A DNA stretch of 19,389 bases from the NCBI GenBank assembly GCA_902362725.1, contig CABIXM010000028.1:16245-35633 (forward strand), given 5' to 3'. Under the pieces are notes generated by a model. It saw only the letters and a program-made list of their open reading frames with translations. It was not told the origin of the DNA and did no database searches. Shown in pieces: positions 6,693 through 11,634 of this stretch (its first letter is position 1; each line of letters starts with the position of its first letter). Source of the DNA: Clostridiaceae bacterium. Lineage in GTDB: Bacteria; Bacillota; Clostridia; Lachnospirales; Lachnospiraceae. The translations under genes and the position numbers were made by a program.

Positions 6693-7957
6693 TATCTTTC
6701 CATACCACGCTTGTTTCTGCGTTCCTTGATACGCTCCTGTCTTGCTTTTTCCCTTGCTTCTTTTTCGGCTTGTAACTGTGCTTCTCGCAAAGAAAAAAGT
6801 TGCCTTACTTTTTCGGTAAAAAGTTTGGCAACTTCGGGGAAATGCTCTAACGCTTCAAGAAAAGGTCTGCACTTTTCTTTCAGTTCGTTGTATTTGGTTT
6901 TCATTCGTTCCAATGCGTTTGCACTGTCCATATATTTCTGTCGGTAATAAGTGGCACTCTGCTCAAATTTTTTGATTTCCGCACGACTGGTAATACCCTC
7001 TTTGGCAAGGGCAGTCAGTTGAGAATAATCCTCTTTGGAGATTGCCATTTTACCTGTGATTGTTTTCTGCCCCATACTGTCAATCTCATTTAAGGTTTTG
7101 GAAATATGACGGGCAGGCTCATACTTAACTTGCTCTTTCTGAATACGCTTCTGCAACCTCTCCAATCGCTCTTTGTCCTGTTGGATTTGATATTGCAGGG
7201 AAGTTAAATGCTCTGCTGTACTTCCGTATTCGCCACGCTGAAAGCCTTTGAATCCTTGTTCCGTCATATAGTTAAACAATTCGTCTTGCAGTATGCTGTA
7301 CGACGCTCGGAACATCGGCTTACCGTTCTTTCTTAGCAACGGATTTCCTTTTTCATCGGCCAGCGGAATATCCGATTTCCATTTCTTTGAATGGCTAATC
7401 TGATTAACAACTTCCTTGACTGTTCCTCGCAGTTCGGGGTCTTTACAACGCTTACTCCATAAGATTTCTTTCTCCACCACTGGCAGAACCATAGCGTGAA
7501 GATGATAATGGTAAACCTCTTTTCCAAGTTCCTCACTGGCTGCTATATTGATTTCATCAGCGTGCATTACTGCCGATATAACATTGTCAGCACCGAATTT
7601 TTCTTCGATGAAATGATAGGCTTCTTCATAAAACTGCTTTGCGTATTCATAGCCACCATTACGCTCAAAGTACATCGCGTTCACATCAATCACAATTTCA
7701 TCAAACAGCGTTGCGTCTTTCCTCAACCCACGAAGCGACACCTGCCCGTCTGTTTCCATCTGCTTTAACTGTTCCATATAGGTCGGGGCAGTCGTTTTTT
7801 TGAAATGCACATTAAAGGGTATTCGCTCCACAATCACATTCATATTTTCGTAAGTTTCATTCTTGCGTTCGTTGTGCCTTTCCGCCTTGCTCACATCAGA
7901 AGCGGTGTATTGTTTTACCCTTGCACAACTCATATCTGCCTTGTTGGTTTTTGCCAT
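6692..7957 (-). CDS. MobV-family relaxase (Pre/Mob) of the inner transposon
   Basis: The protein has 421 aa from ATG at 7957, preceded by AAAGGAG 7 nt upstream. The N-terminal Pre/Mob domain (PF01076, about 10-230) has ERHNERKNETYENMNV (motif I region), MHADE (residues 131-135) and the histidine triad HYHLH (150-154). The C-terminal third is a long coiled coil rich in K, E and Q. MobV proteins nick oriT and mobilise small plasmids and transposons using a helper conjugation system; in Tn4451 this role is TnpZ. The helper could be the host ICE itself. A candidate oriT lies just upstream (7991-8018), as usual for this family. Confidence 0.92.
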   Translation of the reverse strand: MAKTNKADMSCARVKQYTASDVSKAERHNERKNETYENMNVIVERIPFNVHFKKTTAPTYMEQLKQMETDGQVSLRGLRKDATLFDEIVIDVNAMYFERNGGYEYAKQFYEEAYHFIEEKFGADNVISAVMHADEINIAASEELGKEVYHYHLHAMVLPVVEKEILWSKRCKDPELRGTVKEVVNQISHSKKWKSDIPLADEKGNPLLRKNGKPMFRASYSILQDELFNYMTEQGFKGFQRGEYGSTAEHLTSLQYQIQQDKERLERLQKRIQKEQVKYEPARHISKTLNEIDSMGQKTITGKMAISKEDYSQLTALAKEGITSRAEIKKFEQSATYYRQKYMDSANALERMKTKYNELKEKCRPFLEALEHFPEVAKLFTEKVRQLFSLREAQLQAEKEAREKARQERIKERRNKRGMER

Positions 7958-7990
7958 TTTGCTCTCCTTTCTCAGCAGGAGGCGAAGCCA

Positions 7991-8018
7991 TTACACAACA
8001 TTCTTTGAATGTGTGTAA
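7991..8018. other. Candidate oriT of the inner transposon (inverted repeat upstream of mobV)
   Basis: TTACACAACATTC (7991-8003) and GAATGTGTGTAA (8007-8018) form a near-perfect stem with a single one-base bulge and a TTT loop. They lie 34 bp upstream of the MobV start. MobV origins of the pMV158/Tn4451 kind consist of an inverted repeat next to a nick in a TGTG|T-like sequence directly upstream of the relaxase gene. The GTGTGTAA here is compatible, but the nick site is inferred. A second small stem (CAAGGG ... CCCTTG) lies at about 8054-8070. The 182-bp gap 7958-8139 holds this and a terminator, and no gene. Confidence 0.55.
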
Positions 8019-8104
8019 CCCACTATGACACTTTCAGACTTCGTCTGCAAAGATGTCGTGGGCAAGGGAGTTCCCCCTTGACCTCCTTTTGATACCTCAA
8101 TCAT

Positions 8105-8136
8105 AAAAACAGGCTGTCCAATCATCAGACAGCCTG
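8105..8136 (-). terminator. Rho-independent terminator after the AAA ATPase gene
   Basis: A perfect 9-bp stem, CAGGCTGTC (8110-8118) with GACAGCCTG (8128-8136), is followed on the minus strand by TTTTTATG. It lies three bases beyond the ATPase stop. The plus strand has CTTTTA after the stem, so it may act weakly in both directions. Confidence 0.85.
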
Positions 8137-8139
8137 CTT

Positions 8140-9159
8140 TTATTCTCTCGGTATATCGCCCATCGGCAAAGACCAGTACCACAGAAAGCCTCGTTTTCGT
8201 GAGATAACGCCTGCTTTCTTCTTTGCCTTTTTGATGGTCGATTTCTTGAACCCTGCGGCTTCAAGTCTTTCTTCACAATCCGAAGAAAGCATTTCTCCGT
8301 CTTTCAGCATTTCTAAAAGAAATTCTTTCGCCTTGATTTCCTTGTCGTTCGGTCTGCCCATTTTAGGGGCAAGGGACTGGAACGCTTCTTCTGCTGTCAT
8401 TTCCATTTCAGAGATAAAGTCCACGCCCTTTTCTGCCACCTCAAAGAGAATTGCCGAGCCTGTCGGGGCAAGGTTGGATTTCACTTGCACCATATATCTT
8501 TCCGCTGGAGCTTCTTTGTTCGGTGTGCGTGTGATTGCAAGAATACTTCTTGCAGCACCCGCAATATCAATCGAACCGTTGGTGCGATAAAGTGGGTTCG
8601 TATCTCTCATCTTGTTCATATGAGCGATAATCACAATGGCACAGCCAGTATTCTTTGCAACCGCTATCAGATGATTAAACTCTGCTCGTGTTTCGTTGGC
8701 ATTGTTCATTGAGCAGTTCTCTCCGATATAGGAACTCATCGGGTCAAGAATTAAAAGTTTTGCGTGGTACTTTTCGATTGCTTCAGCAATACGGTTATCC
8801 CCAAAGGATAAAGATTTTTCATCTTCCTTGATGAAGATAAGGTTTTCTCCGTTCCCACCGGCAGAATTAAAACGGGGTACTACCGTATCGTCTGCATCAT
8901 CTTCCGTTGTCTGATAGATGATAGTCATAGGTTCAACTTCTTCATCGGTAAAGGGCAAGGCTTCTCCTTTTGAGAGCAGGGCGGCTATGGAAAGCATTAA
9001 CTTGCTTTTCCCATCGCCAGGATCGCCCTGCAAGAGCGTAACCTTGCCGAACGGAATATACGGATACCACAGCCATTTCACTTCTTTCGGTTCAATCTCA
9101 CTTGCCTTTACAACTTCAAGAGGTACAGTTACATTTATTTCATTTTCCATTTTCATCAT
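8140..9159 (-). CDS. RepA-like AAA ATPase (RecA-fold, hexameric helicase type)
   Basis: The protein has 339 aa. Walker A is GDPGDGKS (45-52) and Walker B KLLILDP (134-140). YQTTEDDADDT (82-92) and IVIIAHMNK (about 175-183) fit the RecA/RSF1010-RepA-like AAA_25 fold. The C-terminus (about 265-335) looks like a winged helix with a basic KKSTIKKAKKK helix. Such ATPases are frequent in mobilizable elements and are presumed to unwind or load on DNA during replication; direct evidence for this member is lacking. The start at 9159 has AAAGGAG 11 nt upstream and overlaps the upstream small gene by 20 nt in another frame. The frame stays open further upstream, but the upstream stretch encodes the Cys-rich protein in another frame. 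Confidence 0.87.
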   Translation of the reverse strand: MMKMENEINVTVPLEVVKASEIEPKEVKWLWYPYIPFGKVTLLQGDPGDGKSKLMLSIAALLSKGEALPFTDEEVEPMTIIYQTTEDDADDTVVPRFNSAGGNGENLIFIKEDEKSLSFGDNRIAEAIEKYHAKLLILDPMSSYIGENCSMNNANETRAEFNHLIAVAKNTGCAIVIIAHMNKMRDTNPLYRTNGSIDIAGAARSILAITRTPNKEAPAERYMVQVKSNLAPTGSAILFEVAEKGVDFISEMEMTAEEAFQSLAPKMGRPNDKEIKAKEFLLEMLKDGEMLSSDCEERLEAAGFKKSTIKKAKKKAGVISRKRGFLWYWSLPMGDIPRE

Positions 9160-9331
9160 TGTTCTTCGTTCTCCTTTTTGATAAATACTTCGGGCAATAC
9201 ACCACGATACAGCGGAAACTCTGCTTGCAGTCATTACTGCATTTTCTGCAAAGGTCGTTGTAGGTAATGCGATTTCTTTCATTCAGAAACAACGCCCACT
9301 CTTGTTTCCGTTTCTTACTCATTCTCGGCAT
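9140..9331 (-). CDS. Small Cys-rich (zinc-ribbon-like) transposon protein
   Basis: The protein has 63 aa from ATG at 9331, preceded by AAAGGAGG 7 nt upstream. It is basic, with ITYNDLCRKCSNDCKQSF and then CIVVYCPKY, giving five or six cysteines in a C-x2-C-x3-C arrangement. Similar short proteins recur immediately before the RepA-like ATPase in clostridial elements, so I regard it as a real conserved gene. A metal-binding or DNA-binding accessory role is inferred only. Its 3' end overlaps the ATPase start, suggesting coupled translation. An attenuator-like leader precedes it. Confidence 0.8.
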   Translation of the reverse strand: MPRMSKKRKQEWALFLNERNRITYNDLCRKCSNDCKQSFRCIVVYCPKYLSKRRTKNNDENGK

Positions 9332-9362
9332 ATCAATCCTCCTTTCCGTCTGAAAACAAAAA

Positions 9363-9481
9363 AACCACAGGGAAGATACTCAGAGCCTTGTTTCTGTCAT
9401 TTCTCGGGGCGAAAATCGGGCAAAATTGCCTTTCTAAGCCTTTCTAAAAATCACACAAGGTATTTGTACTAACCTGTGGTT
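9363..9481 (-). promoter_or_regulatory. Attenuator-like leader of the Cys-rich gene/ATPase unit
   Basis: On the minus strand four short segments can pair in alternative ways. Segment 1 ACCACAGGT (9481-9472 side) pairs with segment 2 ACCTTGTG (9461-9454). Segment 3 ACAAGG (9391-9386) pairs with segment 4 CCTGTGG (9371-9365), which is followed by seven Ts. Segment 2 also pairs perfectly with segment 3 (CCTTGT/ACAAGG). This 1:2 + 3:4 versus 2:3 layout is that of a transcription attenuator. A short ATG frame M-T-E-T-R-L (9399-9379) covers segment 3 but lacks a clear ribosome site. The 261-bp gap 9332-9592 holds this leader, a 10-bp tandem repeat and a terminator. Confidence 0.45.
9428..9447. repeat. 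Two tandem 10-bp units in the leader
   Basis: GCCTTTCTAA occurs twice without a gap, next to a GGCAA-AA-TTGCC dyad. It could be a protein-binding site or a replication iteron remnant; two copies are too few to decide. Confidence 0.6.
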
Positions 9482-9507
9482 ATGTATGAAATTGTAGGGT
9501 TTGGGGC

Positions 9508-9538
9508 AACAAAAAACACCGTATTTCTACGATGTTTT
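9508..9538 (-). terminator. Rho-independent terminator of the XRE/membrane regulator gene
   Basis: AAAACACCGTA (9513-9523) pairs with TACGATGTTTT (9528-9538), with one mismatch and a TTTC loop. On the minus strand a TTTTTTG tract overlaps the end of the stem. It lies 55 bp after the regulator's stop. Confidence 0.72.
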
Positions 9539-9592
9539 CTGCGTTCTAATAGATTGTTGATTATCTGCGTAAAACTGAAAGTTTCACTTTTA

Positions 9593-10003
9593 TTATTGTT
9601 TCTTGTTTGAAACTATACTGCCGATTACCTGAACAATTAGAGCCATTCCTAAACCAACTACGCCGCCTGCTAAAATAATCATAATAATTTCATCATAATT
9701 AAATCGGTTTGCAGCAAAAGACCATATTCCTGCTATGGTTGCAAATATTAAAACAAACCCTAAGTACAACGTCTTAACAGTCTTTCTATTCGTTGTTGAT
9801 ACTGGTTCTATTCCTTTAAGAATATAATCCGTTGTGACTTCAAAAAGTTCGCTCATAGCGATTACTTTTTCTAAATCGGGTGTGCTTTGTTCACTTTCCC
9901 ATTTTGATACAGCCTGTCTTGATACACCAACCTTATCAGCAAGTTCCTCCTGCGAATATCCTTTTTGTTTTCGTAAATATTGTATTCTGTCTGCTATATT
10001 CAT
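9593..10003 (-). CDS. XRE-family regulator fused to two membrane helices
   Basis: The protein has 136 aa from ATG at 10003, with AAAGGAG 8 nt upstream. The helix-turn-helix is at 5-60, with SQEELADKVGVSRQAVSKW containing the recognition helix. A linker leads to two hydrophobic segments (about 78-95 and 104-126) and a basic tail SNKKQ. Membrane-tethered XRE proteins of this kind are common in Firmicutes and thought to link envelope signals to transcription; target genes are unknown. It has its own extended -10 promoter and terminator, so it is monocistronic. It may control neighbouring membrane-protein genes, but no shared operator was seen. Confidence 0.88.
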   Translation of the reverse strand: MNIADRIQYLRKQKGYSQEELADKVGVSRQAVSKWESEQSTPDLEKVIAMSELFEVTTDYILKGIEPVSTTNRKTVKTLYLGFVLIFATIAGIWSFAANRFNYDEIIMIILAGGVVGLGMALIVQVIGSIVSNKKQ

Positions 10004-10030
10004 TGTCAGTTCTCCTTTCCTTTTGACAAA

Positions 10031-10039
10031 ATCATAGCA
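10031..10039 (-). promoter_or_regulatory. Probable extended -10 promoter of the XRE/membrane regulator
   Basis: TGCTATGAT (TG-N-TATGAT) lies 28-36 bp upstream of the start codon; no convincing -35 is found at 17 bp. TTGACA at about 10078-10083 and TGTCAA at about 10022-10028 form an inverted pair around it that could be an operator. Confidence 0.45.
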
Positions 10040-10142
10040 TTTTTTATAGTTGCATTACCACCACCTATGCTTGGAAATGTGTCAACCAACGGTTTCAATC
10101 AAGTTTTTCAGTTCAAAAATGTATTAAAAAATTCGGAAAATT

Positions 10143-10156
10143 CAAAGTTTCCTTTG
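10143..10156 (-). terminator. Weak terminator-like hairpin after the DUF3784-like gene
   Basis: CAAAG (10152-10156 complement) and CTTTG form a 5-bp stem with a GAAA tetraloop on the minus strand, followed by AATTTTCC and a later run of six Ts. It begins two bases past the stop codon. The gap 10004-10157 otherwise holds only the regulator promoter. Confidence 0.4.
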
Positions 10157-10157
10157 C

Positions 10158-10460
10158 TTAAAAAATCCCTTTATTGTATTTAATTTGTCCATACAACATA
10201 AAGCCTAATCCGACAATAACTGCTGGAAGAATAATAAATCCCATAATCTCTTCACTCCAAAATGAAACTATAAAACCTAACACCAAAGATATTCCGATAA
10301 TCAGTGTTCCTGTTCCAACGGCTTTTCCATACTTTGGTATATCTTCTTCTTTTACTTTTCGCCTATTGTAAGAATGAATTGTACTGATATTGCCTTTGAT
10401 ATTTACAATTCCCATAACAGATATGAACACTCCTAAAATCAACAACATAATGTTCTCCAT
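10158..10460 (-). CDS. DUF3784-like small membrane protein
   Basis: The protein has 100 aa from ATG at 10460, with TTAGGAGGT 4-5 nt upstream. Three hydrophobic segments are visible: about 4-22, 50-68 and 72-92. A charged loop between the first two contains YNRRKVKEEDIPKYGKAVG. The topology and the loop resemble DUF3784-type proteins, but I am not certain of the family. It follows the small XRE gene by 9 bp and probably belongs to the same transcript, driven by the consensus promoter at 11041-11069. Confidence 0.75.
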   Translation of the reverse strand: MENIMLLILGVFISVMGIVNIKGNISTIHSYNRRKVKEEDIPKYGKAVGTGTLIIGISLVLGFIVSFWSEEIMGFIILPAVIVGLGFMLYGQIKYNKGIF

Positions 10461-10469
10461 AATTACCTC

Positions 10470-10676
10470 CTAAAAATAGAACAGTTCTTCAAATTTCTTG
10501 TCTAAAGCAATACATAAAATCAATGCCAACTTTGCTGTTGGGTTGAACTGTCCAGTTTCAATAGAACTAATGGTATTTCTTGAAACTCCTACCATTTCTG
10601 CAAGCTGTGTTTGAGAAAGATTTGCTGCTGTACGAACTTCCTTTAAGTGATTTTTCAAATGTAATTGCTCTTTCAT
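10470..10676 (-). CDS. Small XRE-family repressor (YgzD-like)
   Basis: The protein has 68 aa and consists almost wholly of a helix-turn-helix domain: LSQTQLAEMVGVSRNTISSIETGQFNP at about 20-46 and EELFYF at the C-terminus. The size and the ending fit the YgzD-like group of short XRE regulators, which commonly repress their own membrane-protein operons. Its ATG overlaps the stop of the upstream gene (ATGA), with AGAGGTG before it. The twin dyads at the operon promoter are the obvious candidate operators. Confidence 0.9.
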   Translation of the reverse strand: MKEQLHLKNHLKEVRTAANLSQTQLAEMVGVSRNTISSIETGQFNPTAKLALILCIALDKKFEELFYF

Positions 10677-11002
10677 ATGCTCACCTCTAAAATTTGGCGA
10701 ACAAATCCAACAAATGCCAAAACGGAAAGAATGAAAAACATAATGGTCAATAGCAAATCACTCCTTCGTTTCATTTTGATAAAGCGAACTAACCATTGTG
10801 TCGCAAGAATACTGAAATATATAACCCAAGGACTGTAAATCATAGTATGGGCAAGCATAGAAGATAGCAAAGAAAGCAGACAACACACCAAAGCCCCCAC
10901 TCTACTTGCGTGACTTCCTGCTCGATATATCATTTCCATTTCAGCCAAGTCTTTATTTTGATGTTCTTTTCTACTTGCGTTTAAGATTTCTTCCTTTTTC
11001 AT
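10673..11002 (-). CDS. DUF6442-like membrane protein
   Basis: The protein has 109 aa from ATG at 11002, with CGGAGG 7 nt upstream. The N-terminus MKKEEILNASRKEHQNKDLAEME matches the hallmark (M-x-K-E-E-I-L-x-x-S-R-x-E) of DUF6442-type proteins. Three or four hydrophobic segments follow (about 35-55, 57-75, 84-103). It is typically paired with a short XRE regulator, as here. The function is unknown. It is the first gene of the operon driven from 11041-11069. Confidence 0.82.
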   Translation of the reverse strand: MKKEEILNASRKEHQNKDLAEMEMIYRAGSHASRVGALVCCLLSLLSSMLAHTMIYSPWVIYFSILATQWLVRFIKMKRRSDLLLTIMFFILSVLAFVGFVRQILEVSI

Positions 11003-11017
11003 AAGAATACCTCCGTT

Positions 11018-11029
11018 CCAAGTTTTCTT
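11018..11029 (-). promoter_or_regulatory. Operator-like dyad O2 downstream of the -10
   Basis: On the minus strand AAGAAAACTTGG repeats the O1 sequence, 35 bp downstream. It lies between the start point and the Shine-Dalgarno. The dyad is AAG-AAAA-CTT with one outer base changed from O1. Confidence 0.6.
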
Positions 11030-11040
11030 TGCACACCTTA

Positions 11041-11069
11041 ATTATACTCATACCAAGTTTTCTTGTCAA
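11041..11069 (-). promoter_or_regulatory. Perfect-consensus promoter of the DUF6442/XRE/DUF3784 operon
   Basis: TTGACA (11069-11064) and TATAAT (11046-11041) are separated by exactly 17 bp. Such a perfect promoter normally needs repression; the O1 dyad inside its spacer supports that. Confidence 0.9.
11053..11067 (-). promoter_or_regulatory. Operator-like dyad O1 inside the promoter spacer
   Basis: CAAG-AAAA-CTTG starts within the last bases of the -35 box and fills most of the spacer. A protein bound here would block polymerase. It is the better of two copies; the second is O2 at 11018-11029. Confidence 0.65.
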
Positions 11070-11154
11070 TAGCGTTCATACAAAAGTTACAACCATATAT
11101 AAGGGAATGGCATATCAGATACGGGGTTTATACCTGTTTGCGTTATACTTTTCT

Positions 11155-11192
11155 ACCACTTCCATTACACTCACGACTTAATAACTTCTTGA
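11155..11192 (-). repeat. Right copy of a 38-bp inverted repeat
   Basis: The reverse complement of this stretch matches 6655-6692 at 35 of 38 positions. It lies between the accessory operon promoter and the terminator behind tnpV. The gap 11070-11256 holds no gene that I can support. Confidence 0.9.
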
Positions 11193-11202
11193 ATACTTGC
11201 CG

Positions 11203-11236
11203 AAAAAGAAAACTGCCATCCGTTAAGACAGCAGTT
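11203..11236 (-). terminator. Rho-independent terminator after tnpX-tnpV
   Basis: On the minus strand AACTGC-TGTC pairs with GATG-GCAGTT (11236-11211), a 10-bp stem with two G-T pairs and a TTAACG loop, followed by TTCTTTTTC. It starts 20 bp past the tnpV stop. Confidence 0.8.
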
Positions 11237-11256
11237 CCTTTTCGGTTGGTATGCTA

Positions 11257-11634
11257 TTAGGAATACACAATATCGTTCAATACAATCTCATCTGCACAGG
11301 CTCGGATATTATTCATCAATCCGACCCATCTCATCATATCCTCCGCTTTCAGTTGTTCCGTCACACCTTGTTTTCTTGCCATTTCCTTTATCAGATACTC
11401 CGCCATATTACACGCCGAAGTATCAATTTCAGCAAGGTGTTCATATAACTTTCCGCTTGTAAGCAGATTGCAATATAAGACTTTCCTATGCTCCCTCAAA
11501 TATCTTTCCCTCATTCTTCCGTATTTTGTGAGCGTAGGCGGTTCTTCGTTTTCTATCGTCAAGCAGGGATAGTAATAATCTCCGATGAGTTCGTACTGGA
11601 TACCAGTTCTTTCGTCTGTAATAAATCTTTGCAT
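11257..11634 (-). CDS. tnpV: TnpV transposon protein
   Basis: The protein has 125 aa from ATG at 11634, with AGAAGGAG upstream. It shows the TnpV pattern (PF14198): YELIGDYYYPCL near residue 14, REHRKVLYCNLLTSGKLYEHL near 48-68, TEQLKAEDMMRWVGLMNNI near 92-110, and a C-terminal IRACADEIVLNDIVY. TnpV is carried by Tn4451-type elements; it is not required for TnpX-mediated excision, and its role is unknown. The gene begins inside the 3' end of tnpX (76-bp overlap in another frame), so the two are translated from one message. Confidence 0.92.
   Translation of the reverse strand: MQRFITDERTGIQYELIGDYYYPCLTIENEEPPTLTKYGRMRERYLREHRKVLYCNLLTSGKLYEHLAEIDTSACNMAEYLIKEMARKQGVTEQLKAEDMMRWVGLMNNIRACADEIVLNDIVYS

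Noticed and set aside
7991..8182. 63-codon minus-strand frame between mobV and the ATPase
   Set aside because: It crosses the terminator hairpin and the oriT-like repeat and overlaps the ATPase 3' end in another frame; no good ribosome site.
9428..9447. Replication iterons or a CRISPR-like array
   Set aside because: Only two adjacent 10-bp units without spacers; reported merely as a small tandem repeat.
11115..11165. 16-codon frame MEVVEKYNANRYKPRI beside the right 38-bp repeat
   Set aside because: It has no Shine-Dalgarno and is too short to support; only the repeat itself is retained.
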